Positions 45,442 to 55,214 are shown, counted from the first letter of the stretch. The stretch is 64,000 bases of DNA from Aquirufa nivalisilvae (GCF_004307455.1 NZ_SEWX01000005.1:310001-374000), one strand, 5' to 3'. Numbers and translations: made by a program. Notes: a model not told the origin generated them from the letters alone.

Positions 45442-46048
45442 AATTTACGAGAAGAATAATTCACAAGCACTGATTGATCAAGTGGTGCAAGTGTTAAATA
45501 AAAATGGAGTAATTATCTATCCTACAGATACGATGTATGCCTTAGGATGTTCTATACAATCTGCTCAAGCTATTTCTCGGATTTGCGAAATCAAGCAAAT
45601 TAAGCCAAATAAAAACCGTTTTTCGTTTATTTGTGCAGATTTGAGCTCTATTGCCAACTTTGCCAAAGTAAGTGATTTTGCCTTTAAAGTATTAAAAAGA
45701 TATTTACCTGGTCCTTACACTTTTGTGCTTCCAGCCAGTTCCAAAGTGCCTTCCGTTTTGGTACAAGGTAAAAAAACGGTCGGTATTCGTATTCCTAATT
45801 ATTTACCCATTTTAGAGATTGTCAAGGTGTTAGGACACCCCTTGTTGACGACTACTCTTCCTCAAGAAGGATTGGATGTCGAGGATTTTACAGACCCAAG
45901 TTTAATTTTTGATACCTATAAAAATAAGGTAGATTTAGTCCTTGATGGGGATTTTGGTGGATTAATCGCATCCAGTGTCATTGACCTCAGCGAAGATGAA
46001 ATTGAAGTGATCAGGGAAGGAGCAGGGGATTGCTCCGATTTTCTTTAA
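45422..46048 (+). CDS. tsaC: L-threonylcarbamoyladenylate synthase (Sua5/YrdC)
   Basis: 208 residues with the YrdC domain that makes threonylcarbamoyl-AMP for the t6A37 modification of ANN-decoding tRNAs. The N-terminal signature is VIIYPTDTMYALGCSI, the KNRFSFICADLSSIANFA segment follows, and the PGPYTFVLPAS and GKKTVGIRIPNY strands complete the core, with SSVIDLSEDEIEVIREGAG at the end. It lacks the C-terminal Sua5 domain, so it is the short TsaC type. It overlaps yihY by 20 bp at its start and the convergent acyltransferase by 4 bp at its end. Confidence 0.93.
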   Translation: MEAQWIKIYEKNNSQALIDQVVQVLNKNGVIIYPTDTMYALGCSIQSAQAISRICEIKQIKPNKNRFSFICADLSSIANFAKVSDFAFKVLKRYLPGPYTFVLPASSKVPSVLVQGKKTVGIRIPNYLPILEIVKVLGHPLLTTTLPQEGLDVEDFTDPSLIFDTYKNKVDLVLDGDFGGLIASSVIDLSEDEIEVIREGAGDCSDFL

Positions 46049-46917
46049 TTCCACTTAATAGATATTTGCTCTGGTTTTTTATGTTTCCAGCGGCGGTGTG
46101 ACCACAAATATTGATCTGGATATTTTACAATTGATTTCTCTAATCTTCTAGCAAAACGCTCAATAATTTCTCCATTGGGTAAATTATCAAAGCTTGGTTC
46201 AGCTAATAATTCATAAGTCATGGAATAATAGCCTCTTTTTTCACGAATTAATTCAGCAAAAACCACGGGATATTGGTATTCTCGAGCAAAACGCTCCATA
46301 CCAGTGAAAAATGCCGTATCCTGATTTAAAAATTGAGTCCAATACGCAGTTTCAGGTTTTTGGGGAGCTTGGTCGGCCGCTAAACAAATAGTTCTTGGAA
46401 TTAATTTTCGATCTCGTGTTAAAATGACTGATTCCCTTTTTTCCATCAACACAATATTCCCAAATCGTTGTCGAACTTGTTTACTAAACTCATTGAAATT
46501 TGGATTATTTAGTTTTTGATAAACGATATCATTGGTGATTTTGGTTAGTGCTAAACGATGTATAGCCCATTCCCAGTTTCCTTGATGTCCAGCCACTAAA
46601 ATGACGGGAATACCTTTATCAATATAGTTTTGAACCAAGTCATGATTATTTAATTTAACACGTTCTAAAACTTGTTTTTCCGTTAATGAAACTCCTTTAA
46701 AAAATTCCAATAAATTGTCAGTTAAATACCCATAAAATTGAAAGGCAATTTTACGAATTTCTTTTTCCGATTTTTCTGGAAAAGAGGAGGTTAAATTCCC
46801 CATAATGACCTTTTTACGATAGGAAATTACCGCATAAAATAGCCACTTTAAAGCATCTGCTAATCGATAAAGAACAAATAAGGGTAGTTGACCCAGTAAC
46901 CTAAAGAAAAACATCAT
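46045..46917 (-). CDS. LpxL/HtrB-family lipid A acyltransferase-like protein
   Basis: 290-residue lysophospholipid acyltransferase-superfamily protein of the LpxL (HtrB) type. The catalytic HxxxxE/D-type motif lies in ILVAGHQGNWEWAIHRL (~108-125), and ICLAADQAPQ is the second conserved block. The N-terminal ~25 residues are hydrophobic. It should add a secondary acyl chain to lipid A or an ornithine-type lipid at the inner membrane. It complements the lpxD/C/A operon at 10.7-13.9 kb but stands alone here, between tsaC and wbqC. Confidence 0.88.
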   Translation of the reverse strand: MMFFFRLLGQLPLFVLYRLADALKWLFYAVISYRKKVIMGNLTSSFPEKSEKEIRKIAFQFYGYLTDNLLEFFKGVSLTEKQVLERVKLNNHDLVQNYIDKGIPVILVAGHQGNWEWAIHRLALTKITNDIVYQKLNNPNFNEFSKQVRQRFGNIVLMEKRESVILTRDRKLIPRTICLAADQAPQKPETAYWTQFLNQDTAFFTGMERFAREYQYPVVFAELIREKRGYYSMTYELLAEPSFDNLPNGEIIERFARRLEKSIVKYPDQYLWSHRRWKHKKPEQISIKWN

Positions 46918-46948
46918 TTGATTTCAGAACTTATTGGCTATATTCTAT

Positions 46949-46956
46949 TAATTTTG
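46949..46956 (+). promoter_or_regulatory. -7 box of the wbqC promoter
   Basis: A perfect TAnnTTTG (TAATTTTG) lies 24 bp upstream of the ATG at 46981. I do not see a convincing TTTG at the right distance upstream. Confidence 0.45.
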
Positions 46957-46980
46957 CAAATATCCGATTAATTTTTGGGA

Positions 46981-47592
46981 ATGCGTATTGAGATCCACTA
47001 TTTACCAAGTATAGAATATTTATCATTACTTCTTTCCCAAGAGCAAGTTCAATTCGAAGTCTACGAACATTTCCAAAAGCAAACTTACCGCAATAGAGCA
47101 CTTATTTTAGGTGCTAACGGAATTGAAACCTTAACAGTTCCTATTCAACATGTCCATGCTGGAAAAATGTTGATGAAAGATGTTCGTATTGATTATGGTC
47201 AAAATTGGGTAAGGATTCATCAAGGGGCAATTCAAGCTGCTTATGGAAAAGCTCCTTATTTTGAATATTTTGAGCCATATATACGATCTATTTTTGCAAA
47301 AAAAATAATTTTTTTAGTAGATTTAAATATTGAATACATTGAATTGTTCGGTCGAATTTTAGGAAGAAAATGGAATTATTCTCTCTCAAATTCGTTTGAA
47401 ATAGAAGATAAAGATGTATTTTGGAATTATATCCAAGCCAAACAAGATTGGCGGGAAAGAAACGTTTATTCAGAATTAGCTTATCCACAATGTTTCGGTA
47501 ATACATTCCACCCAAACTTATCGGTGTTGGATTTGTTAATGAATCAGGGCAGAGATGCTAATTTGATTTTAAATCAATTGAACAAAAAATGA
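46981..47592 (+). CDS. WbqC family protein
   Basis: 203 residues of the WbqC family, which is found in polysaccharide and antigen clusters but also alone in Bacteroidota genomes. Visible family features include HYLPSIEYLSLLLS, FEVYEHFQKQTYRNRALILGANGIETLTVPIQ (as positions ~21-52), and YPQCFGNTFHPNLSVLDLLMNQG near the C-terminus. Reaction unknown; related proteins are thought to be glycine- or sugar-nucleotide-acting transferases. ATG 46981 is preferred over a TTG two codons upstream. Confidence 0.88.
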   Translation: MRIEIHYLPSIEYLSLLLSQEQVQFEVYEHFQKQTYRNRALILGANGIETLTVPIQHVHAGKMLMKDVRIDYGQNWVRIHQGAIQAAYGKAPYFEYFEPYIRSIFAKKIIFLVDLNIEYIELFGRILGRKWNYSLSNSFEIEDKDVFWNYIQAKQDWRERNVYSELAYPQCFGNTFHPNLSVLDLLMNQGRDANLILNQLNKK

Positions 47593-47616
47593 ACAAATAG
47601 AACGGTGTTCTTGTTC
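47591..47616. promoter_or_regulatory. Nested GAAC/GTTC inverted repeat upstream of clpC
   Basis: GAAC at 47591-47594 and 47600-47603 faces GTTC at 47607-47610 and 47613-47616, centred about 33 bp upstream of the clpC ATG. It could be an operator for clpC or a small hairpin ending wbqC; the leftmost half-site overlaps the wbqC stop codon. It has no T run, so a terminator is less likely. Confidence 0.35.
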
Positions 47617-47636
47617 TCGGCATAAAAATAAATTAT

Positions 47637-50183
47637 ATGGAGGCTAAGTTTTCAAATAAAGTGAAAGAAGTGATTTCTCTAGCAAGAGAAGAGGCCTTAC
47701 GTTTAGGACATGATTACATTGGGACAGAGCACCTAATGCTAGGAATGATTCGTGATGGAGAAGGTCCAGGAATTGATTTATTGTTGAAGTCTGGTGTATC
47801 CTTAGATCAATTAAGGCAGAGCATTGAGCATTCAACTTCGTCAACGAGTCGTTCTTCCTTTGATAAGCAAAATATGTTGAACATACCTTTGACCAAGCAA
47901 GCGGAGAAGGTTTTGCGTCTGACTTATTTAGAAGCTAAATATTTCAAAACCAATCTAGTTGGTACAGATCATTTATTGATGGCTATTTTGCGTGATGAAG
48001 ATAATGTAGCAACTCAAATTTTGGAAAAATATCAAGTTTACTACGATTTGATTAAAGAAATGGTTGAGTTCCAAAATGGGGCTGGTCAAGAAAATTCCCC
48101 TAAGGCAAGTTCTGATACCGATGATAACGATGATGATAGTCGTTTGTATTCTTCTGGTTCAGGTGGAGCGGCCGGTTCAGGTTCAGCATCTTCTGGAACT
48201 AAAAGTACAGAAAAGAGTAAGACACCTGTTTTAGATAACTTTGGTCGTGATTTAACTAAAATTGCGGAGAACGGTAAGTTAGATCCTATTGTAGGTCGTG
48301 AAAAGGAGATTGAGCGTGTAGCTCAAATCTTATCTCGTAGAAAGAAAAACAACCCCATTTTAATTGGTGAACCAGGTGTGGGTAAAACGGCTATAGCTGA
48401 AGGATTAGCGCTAAGAATCATTCAAAAGAAGGTTTCTCGTGTGTTATTTGGTAAGCGAGTTGTGACACTTGATTTGGCATCTTTAGTGGCTGGGACTAAA
48501 TACCGTGGTCAGTTTGAGGAGCGTATGAAAGCGGTCATGAATGAGTTGGAAAAATCAACAGATGTCATACTGTTTATTGATGAATTGCATACCATTGTGG
48601 GTGCGGGTGGAGCTTCTGGTTCATTGGATGCTTCTAACATGTTTAAACCAGCTTTAGCGAGAGGGGATATCCAAGTTATTGGAGCTACAACTTTAGATGA
48701 ATATCGCCAATACATAGAAAAGGACGGTGCTTTGGCTCGTCGTTTCCAAACAGTGATGGTCGATGCCACTACCGTTGATGAAACCATTGAGATATTACAT
48801 AACATTAAGGATAAGTACGAAGAGCATCATCATGTAATTTATACGCCAGAATCTATCGTTTCTGCAGTGAAATTATCTGATCGTTATGTTTCAGATCGTT
48901 TCTTACCAGATAAAGCCATTGATGTGATGGATGAAGTGGGTGCTCGTGTACATATTTCCAATATTAATGTTCCTGCTGATATTGTAGCTTTAGAATCTCA
49001 GATAGAGGTAGTTAAGAAGGAAAAAAATCAAGTAGTTAAATCTCAGAAATATGAAGAGGCCGCTCAATTGCGTGATCGTGAAAAGAAATTGATTGATCAG
49101 TTAGAGCAAGCTAAAAATATTTGGGAAGAGGAGTCTAAAAAGCAGAAATTTACTGTAACCGAAGAGCATGTTGCTGAAGTAATTGCTCAAATGACGGGTA
49201 TTCCAGTGAATCGAGTAGCTGCCAAAGAAGGAGAGAAGTTGTTGTTGATGGAGCAAGAAATGTCCAAACATGTGATTGGTCAAGGAGATGCCATTAAGAA
49301 ATTAGTGAAAGCCATTCAACGAACTCGTGTAGGTTTAAAAGACCCTAAAAAGCCAATTGGATCCTTTATTTTCCTAGGTCCTACTGGAGTAGGTAAAACG
49401 GAAATGGCGAAAGTATTAGCTTCTTACTTGTTTGATAAAGAAGATGCTTTGGTACGTATAGATATGAGTGAATACATGGAGAAATTCAGTGTATCACGCT
49501 TAGTTGGAGCGCCTCCAGGATATGTGGGATATGAAGAGGGAGGTCAATTAACTGAGAAAATCCGTAGAAAACCTTATTCGGTAGTTCTTTTAGACGAAAT
49601 TGAAAAAGCACATCCAGATGTTTTCAACTTGTTATTGCAAGTGTTGGACGATGGAATCTTAACGGATGGATTAGGTAGAAGAGTTGATTTTAGAAATACG
49701 ATTATTATTATGACCTCCAATATTGGAGCTCGTGATTTGAAAGATTTTGGATCAGGAATTGGTTTTTCAACCAAGTCAAGAACGGATAATATTGAAGAAC
49801 ACGCTAAATCAACGATACAAAATGCATTGAAAAAGGCATTTGCACCTGAATTCATTAATCGTTTGGATGATATTATTGTATTTAATTCCCTTGAAAGAGC
49901 TGATTTGCATCAAATCATCGATTTAATGTTGATTAAATTGAAAACTCGTTTGAGCAATTTAGGATATACGGTAACTTTGACAGACAAAGCCAAGGATTAT
50001 ATTGCTGATAAGGGATATGATCCACAATATGGAGCTAGGCCTTTGAACCGTGCCATTCAAAAATACTTGGAGGATCCATTAGCTGAAGAGATTTTAAAAG
50101 GACCTTTAGCTGAAAATGAGATTATCGAAGCCGATTTTGTGGAAGGTGCAACGGAAATAGTACTAACAAGAAAAAACCAATAA
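47637..50183 (+). CDS. clpC: ATP-dependent Clp protease ATP-binding subunit ClpC
   Basis: 848-residue AAA+ unfoldase that feeds substrates to ClpP. The Clp N-domain spans residues ~1-140, and a Ser/Gly/Asp-rich linker with repeated SGSG-like stretches covers 145-190. The first AAA has Walker A GEPGVGKT (~243-250) and [10 protein letters not shown]. The UVR/middle domain carries [15 protein letters not shown] (~469). The second AAA has GPTGVGKT (~580-587), SEYMEKF, and [15 protein letters not shown]. The D2 end is [25 protein letters not shown]. It is followed by fabG after 18 bp. Confidence 0.97.
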   Translation: MEAKFSNKVKEVISLAREEALRLGHDYIGTEHLMLGMIRDGEGPGIDLLLKSGVSLDQLRQSIEHSTSSTSRSSFDKQNMLNIPLTKQAEKVLRLTYLEAKYFKTNLVGTDHLLMAILRDEDNVATQILEKYQVYYDLIKEMVEFQNGAGQENSPKASSDTDDNDDDSRLYSSGSGGAAGSGSASSGTKSTEKSKTPVLDNFGRDLTKIAENGKLDPIVGREKEIERVAQILSRRKKNNPILIGEPGVGKTAIAEGLALRIIQKKVSRVLFGKRVVTLDLASLVAGTKYRGQFEERMKAVMNELEKSTDVILFIDELHTIVGAGGASGSLDASNMFKPALARGDIQVIGATTLDEYRQYIEKDGALARRFQTVMVDATTVDETIEILHNIKDKYEEHHHVIYTPESIVSAVKLSDRYVSDRFLPDKAIDVMDEVGARVHISNINVPADIVALESQIEVVKKEKNQVVKSQKYEEAAQLRDREKKLIDQLEQAKNIWEEESKKQKFTVTEEHVAEVIAQMTGIPVNRVAAKEGEKLLLMEQEMSKHVIGQGDAIKKLVKAIQRTRVGLKDPKKPIGSFIFLGPTGVGKTEMAKVLASYLFDKEDALVRIDMSEYMEKFSVSRLVGAPPGYVGYEEGGQLTEKIRRKPYSVVLLDEIEKAHPDVFNLLLQVLDDGILTDGLGRRVDFRNTIIIMTSNIGARDLKDFGSGIGFSTKSRTDNIEEHAKSTIQNALKKAFAPEFINRLDDIIVFNSLERADLHQIIDLMLIKLKTRLSNLGYTVTLTDKAKDYIADKGYDPQYGARPLNRAIQKYLEDPLAEEILKGPLAENEIIEADFVEGATEIVLTRKNQ

Positions 50184-50201
50184 AAAGATTAAATTATTTG
50201 T

Positions 50202-50948
50202 ATGAAATTAGTTGAAAACAAGGTTGTATTAGTCACAGGAGCATCGAGAGGTATTGGTCGTGCCATTGCTACTTCATTTGCTAAATCTGGAGCTAATGTA
50301 GCTTTTACGTATTTATCTTCTGTTGAAAAAGGAGAGGCTCTTGAAAAAGAATTAGCTGCTTATGGAATTCGAGCCAAAGGCTATCGTTCGGATGCTTCTC
50401 AGTATGTAGAATCAGAAGAGTTGGTTAATTCAGTATTGGAAGATTTTGGTTCTATTGATGTATTAATCAACAACGCTGGTATTACACGCGACGGTTTATT
50501 GATGCGCATGAGCGAAGAACAGTGGGATGAAGTAATACGTGTAAATCTTAAATCTGTTTTCAATTTGACAAAAGCTGTTATCAAACCTATGATGAAAGCT
50601 AAGTCAGGTTCTATCATTAATTTGACATCCATTGTTGGAATAAAGGGTAATGCTGGTCAAGCGAATTATTCAGCTTCAAAAGCAGGTATTATAGGATTTA
50701 CGAAGTCTGTAGCTTTAGAATTAGGCTCAAGAAATATTCGTTGTAATGCCATAGCACCAGGTTTTATTGAAACAGAAATGACAGGTGAATTAAATGAAGC
50801 CACAGTAGATGAGTGGACAAAGGCTATTCCATTGAAAAGAGGTGGGCAAGCAGAAGAAGTAGCTAATGTATGCTTATTTTTAGGTTCAGAATTGTCCTCT
50901 TATGTAACGGGTCAAGTATTACAAGTTGATGGGGGTCTATTAACCTAA
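50202..50948 (+). CDS. fabG: 3-oxoacyl-[ACP] reductase FabG
   Basis: 248-residue short-chain dehydrogenase, the NADPH-dependent ketoreductase of fatty acid synthesis. The nucleotide loop is TGASRGIGRA (13-22), NNAG at ~89, the catalytic Ser in NLTSIVGIKG, and Tyr156/Lys160 in ANYSASKAG. C-terminal landmarks AIAPGFIETEMT and YVTGQVLQVDGG are FabG-like. The stop overlaps the next gene's ATG by one base (TAATG), so the two are translationally coupled, an unusual pairing with a vWA membrane protein. Confidence 0.95.
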   Translation: MKLVENKVVLVTGASRGIGRAIATSFAKSGANVAFTYLSSVEKGEALEKELAAYGIRAKGYRSDASQYVESEELVNSVLEDFGSIDVLINNAGITRDGLLMRMSEEQWDEVIRVNLKSVFNLTKAVIKPMMKAKSGSIINLTSIVGIKGNAGQANYSASKAGIIGFTKSVALELGSRNIRCNAIAPGFIETEMTGELNEATVDEWTKAIPLKRGGQAEEVANVCLFLGSELSSYVTGQVLQVDGGLLT

Positions 50949-52762
50949 TGCATTCGATTCTCTTGAATTTATGGCTAAGCTCAGTTCCCCTTTGGGTGGG
51001 ATTGAGCTTAGCTTTTTTATTGGGTCTAGCTTATTATTGGTTTCAAAATAGAAATTATTCCTTTAGCTTGTTGAGCCGGGTTCAAGCTGTTTTAAGAGGG
51101 TTGTTTTTGGTTGGGATTGCCTTATGTTTTATTCCTTGGAAGATTTCTATTGAGGAATCAAACGTACTTCCTTCTAAGGTTTTATTGATTATCGATGATT
51201 CACAATCCATGAATCAAGCTACTTATGCTGGTTTTATTCAGGATGCGAGTAAGAAAATTCAAGACATTGCAAGTAATCGAGGTGAATTGAAAATTGTAGG
51301 CTTAAACATTCCGGTGAATTCTATACAAGCAATTTCTCCGGTTGGTAAATATTCATCTTGGGGTAAAGTGCAAGAATTGATTAGAAAAGAGAGTAAGAAC
51401 TTTCAATTATCCCATGTTTTTTTTGTTACAGATGGACAATTGAGCGATTTAGAAACTCCAATACACCGAGGTGCTTCTGTCTATATCGTACCTTTTGGTA
51501 AAATAGTTTCCCAACATAAAATGGGAATAAGTATTCCAACCATAACAGTTTATTCTGTCCCAGGAGAACGAATTCATATTCCGGTTTCTGTTTGGACAAA
51601 TTTTAATCAAGGTGAAAAATCTCCCAAAATTGAAGTTTTATTGGATGGCAAATTATATCAAACATTAAAAGCATCAGGAGGCTCATGGAAAGATTTTCAA
51701 CTAGTTGACTTAGAATTAAGTAAGTCTGTTGTTGGGAAGCATACGGTACAAATTCAAATTGAAAATGATCCATCACTACCTCAAGGATTTACTTGGGTAA
51801 TACAAGATTTTCATGCCAAAGTAGAAGGTTTTGCTACATCTCCTAATCCCAATTTAGGAGTAATTAATCGTGTTGCTCAAGAAGCTAAAATCAACATTCA
51901 TTGGAATTTTGTCCCATCAATTTCAACTTTACCTAGTGCAGATAATTATCTTTTTTATGGAATCTTACCAAAAGAATTGCCCAAAGATAAGTCGGCTTGG
52001 TACTTAAATATCCCTACAGAATTGAAGAAGGATTGGCCAACATTTGAAGAATTTGGAAATGTAGGTTTACATTTTCCTAGTTTATGGAAGAAGCAATCTG
52101 ATATTAGAACAAGTCTATGGTGTTCTAATGTGGCACTTTGGAGAGAACAGATGGCAGAAGTGAAAAGCACGGGGTCTTATGAAATCTTGGATTCTACTTT
52201 GCACGAAATGTTAAAAATTAGTTTTTTGAGACAAGCAGATGATCTATTTTCTATTGAATTAAGTAAGCCACAGATTAAGCTAGGTGAGGATTTGTTTTTT
52301 GAAGTTAGGCAGTTAAATCCTGAATTAAAGGATAAGCAAAAAATCGACGTTCAATTTAAAATTGTTTCAACAAATTCAACTGTTCAGTTCAAACGGACTT
52401 TATCTCAAGCTCACCAAATAGTCAATTTTCAGCCATCTAAGAAAGGTAAATATCAATACCAGGCAAAATTGGTTTATCAAGGTAAGGAATTGGAATTCAG
52501 TGGGGCGTTTACTGTTTTGGATGATAATCCAGAAAAAATAATGGGTAGAAACAATGCCAATTTTCAAGTTTTAAGTCATCGGGAAAGAGTGAAGATTTTG
52601 GAATCTTCTGAGATAAAAAACCTCGCTTTAAATAATATAGAAGATACAAAGAGAGTTAGTATCAAAGAAATTAACCTTTGGGAGTGGCCTTATTTTGGTT
52701 TATTGATGTTAGTACTAGTAGGATTGGAATGGATTATTCGCAAAAGATTAAATCAAATATGA
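50948..52762 (+). CDS. Membrane protein with von Willebrand factor A domain
   Basis: 604 residues. Two TM helices lie near residues 12-31 and 43-60, and one near the C-terminus (~578-598). Between them is a vWA-like domain whose metal site shows DDSQS (DxSxS, ~81-85) and a later VFFVTDGQLSD. Long Ig-like beta regions follow (about 190-560). The type resembles Bacteroidota vWA membrane proteins of unknown function that sit beside DUF4403 or DUF4159 genes. It is bounded by overlapping starts and stops on both sides (fabG TAATG, DUF4403 ATGA), so it is part of one operon. Confidence 0.8.
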   Translation: MHSILLNLWLSSVPLWVGLSLAFLLGLAYYWFQNRNYSFSLLSRVQAVLRGLFLVGIALCFIPWKISIEESNVLPSKVLLIIDDSQSMNQATYAGFIQDASKKIQDIASNRGELKIVGLNIPVNSIQAISPVGKYSSWGKVQELIRKESKNFQLSHVFFVTDGQLSDLETPIHRGASVYIVPFGKIVSQHKMGISIPTITVYSVPGERIHIPVSVWTNFNQGEKSPKIEVLLDGKLYQTLKASGGSWKDFQLVDLELSKSVVGKHTVQIQIENDPSLPQGFTWVIQDFHAKVEGFATSPNPNLGVINRVAQEAKINIHWNFVPSISTLPSADNYLFYGILPKELPKDKSAWYLNIPTELKKDWPTFEEFGNVGLHFPSLWKKQSDIRTSLWCSNVALWREQMAEVKSTGSYEILDSTLHEMLKISFLRQADDLFSIELSKPQIKLGEDLFFEVRQLNPELKDKQKIDVQFKIVSTNSTVQFKRTLSQAHQIVNFQPSKKGKYQYQAKLVYQGKELEFSGAFTVLDDNPEKIMGRNNANFQVLSHRERVKILESSEIKNLALNNIEDTKRVSIKEINLWEWPYFGLLMLVLVGLEWIIRKRLNQI

Positions 52763-54039
52763 GGTATTTTTTAGTTTTAATGGTTTGTTTTTTGGGCTTC
52801 TCTTGTCGTAAGGATGTCGTTTTACCTTCCAAATCTGCCGTTTATCAGGAGAATTTTACCCCGCTAAAACCAGCTTTTACGCAGGTCGATTTTGAATTTT
52901 CTTATGACACTTTGCAGAAATGGATGCAATGGCAACCTGGAAAGACCTTATTTAAAACTGGTTCTGATGCATCTGTCGTGGGCTTTCCTTTACAAGTGAA
53001 TTTGTTGAATCGGGCTAAAATCCAAGGAAACAATGATCAATCGCTCAGCTTAAAATTGCCAATTAGTTTTACTGCAGAGCCTAGTTTAGCTGGTTTTTCG
53101 GCGGGCAAGGTGAATGGACAAATGGATTTAACTGTGCAAGCTGATGTCCTTTCAAAGCCAATTAGTTCTCTTTCTGTTCAGAAAATTCAATATTCTTACC
53201 AATGGAAAGAAAAGCCTAGTTTACGCGTGGCTGGCTTTGGTGTGAATGTTTCATCTGTCATTGATCGTCTATTAGCTAGTAAGCAGGAGCAGTTGATCAG
53301 TCAAATATCATCTCAGATTAATCAATCACTTCAAGTGGCTAACTTGGAAAAAATGCTAAATAATGCCATACATAGTATGCCAGTAGCGGATTTTGTATTA
53401 CTTCCATCCGTTAATCAAATAGCCTTAGATAAAGTCGTTTTTGGGACTACTAGTATGCGTGGATCGGTATATGTAAATTCTTCTTTGGTATTTACGAATG
53501 TGTTTGACAATCGAGTATTACAAAAGAATGCTATTAAATTGATTTCTAATGTACCTTCCGTAGCAGAATCTGGAGCTCCATTTTCAGTTCAATTAAGTTG
53601 GGAATATTTGAGAGCTTTGGTAGAAACACAAATGAGAAAAGGGGCTAAGCAACCTAATTTAATATTGACCTTACAAACGTTGGATTCTAGATGGATCCAT
53701 TGTAGTATTTTGGGTTACAAAGGAAAGGCGAGTTCATTTAGTTTTGATTTTATTCCTGTTTTATTGGAAGACAATAAATTAAGTATTCGTTTGGTATCGA
53801 AAGAGTTATCTGGATTGAGTTTTCCTTCTAGTCTATTTAAGAAACAAGTTGTTAGGAGATTAGAGAAGAATTTAAATCAATTTACTATAGATCCCATGTT
53901 GTTTATTGATCGCTCCAAGTGGATGAATAGTGGGATGATTGATTCTGATGTGCTAATTCGTTTGGATAGTTTGCAATGGAATAAGGAAGTCTTGAATGTT
54001 CAGGGTAAAATTCAGGGTAAATGGTTGATAAGGAAATAA
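52759..54039 (+). CDS. DUF4403 family lipoprotein
   Basis: 426 residues. The start is ATG 52759, overlapping the vWA stop (ATGA). Upstream in-frame codons to 52678 lie inside the vWA gene and are not used. The N-terminus is a lipoprotein signal with lipobox FLGFSC (Cys16), so the mature protein is anchored to a membrane. The rest is beta-rich with repeated long strands, typical of DUF4403, and contains LPISFTAEPSLAGFSAGKVNGQ and LDSLQWNKEVLNVQGKIQGKW. Function unknown. It is the last CDS before the RNase P RNA. Confidence 0.82.
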   Translation: MRYFLVLMVCFLGFSCRKDVVLPSKSAVYQENFTPLKPAFTQVDFEFSYDTLQKWMQWQPGKTLFKTGSDASVVGFPLQVNLLNRAKIQGNNDQSLSLKLPISFTAEPSLAGFSAGKVNGQMDLTVQADVLSKPISSLSVQKIQYSYQWKEKPSLRVAGFGVNVSSVIDRLLASKQEQLISQISSQINQSLQVANLEKMLNNAIHSMPVADFVLLPSVNQIALDKVVFGTTSMRGSVYVNSSLVFTNVFDNRVLQKNAIKLISNVPSVAESGAPFSVQLSWEYLRALVETQMRKGAKQPNLILTLQTLDSRWIHCSILGYKGKASSFSFDFIPVLLEDNKLSIRLVSKELSGLSFPSSLFKKQVVRRLEKNLNQFTIDPMLFIDRSKWMNSGMIDSDVLIRLDSLQWNKEVLNVQGKIQGKWLIRK

Positions 54040-54043
54040 ATAC

Positions 54044-54051
54044 TACCTTTG
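54044..54051 (+). promoter_or_regulatory. -7 box of rnpB
   Basis: A perfect TAnnTTTG (TACCTTTG) lies 4 bp before the predicted 5' end of RNase P RNA. A TTG at 54025-54027 is a weak -33 candidate, 16 bp away. Confidence 0.6.
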
Positions 54052-54055
54052 CGCT

Positions 54056-54417
54056 AGAGAAAATAAATCGTCTTATCGCTTTTTTAAAGAGGAAAGTCCG
54101 AACAACATAGAGCATCGTGCTTCCTAACGGGAAGGGAGATTATTTATAATCTCACAGATAGTGCCGCAGAAAATAACCGCCTTTCGGGGTAAGGGTGAAA
54201 AGGCGAGGTAAGAGCTCACCGCTATTTTGGTGACAAAATAGGCATAGGTAAACCTCACGCGTTGCAAGATCAAATAGGCTGGCTGTCGAAAGACAAAAGG
54301 GTTGCTCGTCCGATGTCAGCGGGTAGATTGCTAGAGGTGAACAGTGATGTTCATCCAAGATAAATGATAAGAAGGCTTTACAGCTTACAGAATTCGGCTT
54401 ATAGATTTATTTTCTCT
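54056..54417 (+). ncRNA. rnpB: RNase P RNA component (type A)
   Basis: The 362-nt catalytic RNA that removes 5' leaders from tRNA precursors. The conserved core is present in order: GAGGAAAGTCCGAACA near the 5' end, ATAGTGCCGCAGAAAATA, the L8-type region, CAGCGGGTAGATTGCTAGAGG, and the 3' ACAGAATTCGGCTTATAGAT segment. The P1 helix forms from AGAGAAAATAAATC (54056-54069) with GATTTATTTTCTCT (54404-54417), which sets the ends. The gap between the DUF4403 gene and rpsP holds this RNA and the rpsP leader. Confidence 0.96.
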
Positions 54418-54428
54418 ATTTCTTTTAC

Positions 54429-54459
54429 TTGGAAATTCTCTCCAAAATTGTTAATTTCG
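54429..54459 (+). promoter_or_regulatory. Candidate promoter of rpsP
   Basis: TTGG at 54429-54432 (imperfect TTTG), 19-bp spacer, TAATTTCG at 54452-54459 (one mismatch). It lies just after rnpB and upstream of the leader hairpin at 54479-54495. Confidence 0.4.
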
Positions 54460-54478
54460 CAAACATTTTTATAAACTC

Positions 54479-54495
54479 GAGGGACGAGATCCCTC
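54479..54495 (+). other. Small leader hairpin upstream of rpsP
   Basis: GAGGGA (54479-54484) with TCCCTC (54490-54495) and a 5-nt loop, 15 bp before the rpsP ATG. It has no T run, so it is not a terminator. A role in translational control of rpsP is possible but unproven. Confidence 0.4.
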
Positions 54496-54510
54496 ATAAC
54501 CCAACAAATA

Positions 54511-55149
54511 ATGGCTGTTAAAATCAGACTAGCGCGTCGTGGACGCAAGAAATTGGCAATTTTTGACTTAGTTGTAGCAGATGCTCGTGCACCTCGCGAC
54601 GGTCGTTTTATTGAGAAAATTGGTACGTATAACCCAAATTCAAATCCTGCTACTATCGTCTTGAACGATGCACAAGCACTTAAATGGGTGATGAATGGAG
54701 CTCAACCTACGGATACAGCAAAAGCAATTTTGTCTTACCGTGGTATTTTATACAAGAAACACTTACAAGTAGGTGTGATCAAAGGTGCTATTACACAAGA
54801 GCAAGCAGACGCTAAGTTTGAAGCTTGGAAAGCTGAAAAAGAGACTAAGATTCAAACTAAGTCTACTAACATCCAAGATTCTAAAGATAAGTCTAAAGCT
54901 ACTCGTTTAGCAGCTGAAGCGAAAGTTTCTGCGGCTCGTGCTGAAGTTATTGCAGCGAAAAACAAAGTAGAAGAAGAAGCTTTAGTAGCTAGTGTAGTAG
55001 AAGCTATCAATGAAAGTGATGATGATGCAGCTGAAGAAGTAGAAGAAACTGTTGTAGCTGAAGTAGCTGCAGAAGAAGCTCCTGCTGCTGAGGAAGCACC
55101 AGCAACAGAAGAAGCTGCACCAGAAGCAGAAGCTCCTGCTGCAGAATAA
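54511..55149 (+). CDS. rpsP: 30S ribosomal protein S16 with long acidic extension
   Basis: 212 residues. Residues 1-80 are normal S16 ([18 protein letters not shown]-like [26 protein letters not shown]). The family is usually about 80-90 residues. The rest is an extension: a Lys-rich coiled helix (~100-160), then an Ala/Glu tail of repeated EEAPAAEE-like units. C-terminal extension of S16 is known in Bacteroidota. The repetitive tail creates a long antisense ORF that is not a gene. It heads the rpsP-rimM-trmD unit. Confidence 0.96.
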   Translation: MAVKIRLARRGRKKLAIFDLVVADARAPRDGRFIEKIGTYNPNSNPATIVLNDAQALKWVMNGAQPTDTAKAILSYRGILYKKHLQVGVIKGAITQEQADAKFEAWKAEKETKIQTKSTNIQDSKDKSKATRLAAEAKVSAARAEVIAAKNKVEEEALVASVVEAINESDDDAAEEVEETVVAEVAAEEAPAAEEAPATEEAAPEAEAPAAE

Positions 55150-55167
55150 TTTTTAAATTCATTTAAA

Positions 55168-55208
55168 ATCATACAAATTTGATCTTCAGATTTGTATGAT
55201 TTTTTTTT
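55168..55208 (+). terminator. Strong hairpin/terminator between rpsP and rimM
   Basis: A stem of about 14 bp (55168-55181 with 55187-55200, one G-U) with a 5-nt loop, then eight or more T to 55208. The rimM ATG is at 55215. It probably stops most transcripts after rpsP, lowering rimM and trmD relative to the abundant ribosomal protein. Confidence 0.85.
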
Positions 55209-55214
55209 GTACCT

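Noticed and set aside
52678-52758. Longer N-terminus of the DUF4403 lipoprotein
   Set aside because: It lies inside the vWA gene, and ATG 52759 gives a clean lipobox and an ATGA overlap.
54852-55172. 106-codon minus-strand Ala/Ser-rich ORF
   Set aside because: It is the antisense of the Ala/Glu repeats at the end of rpsP; no start signal or protein-like features.
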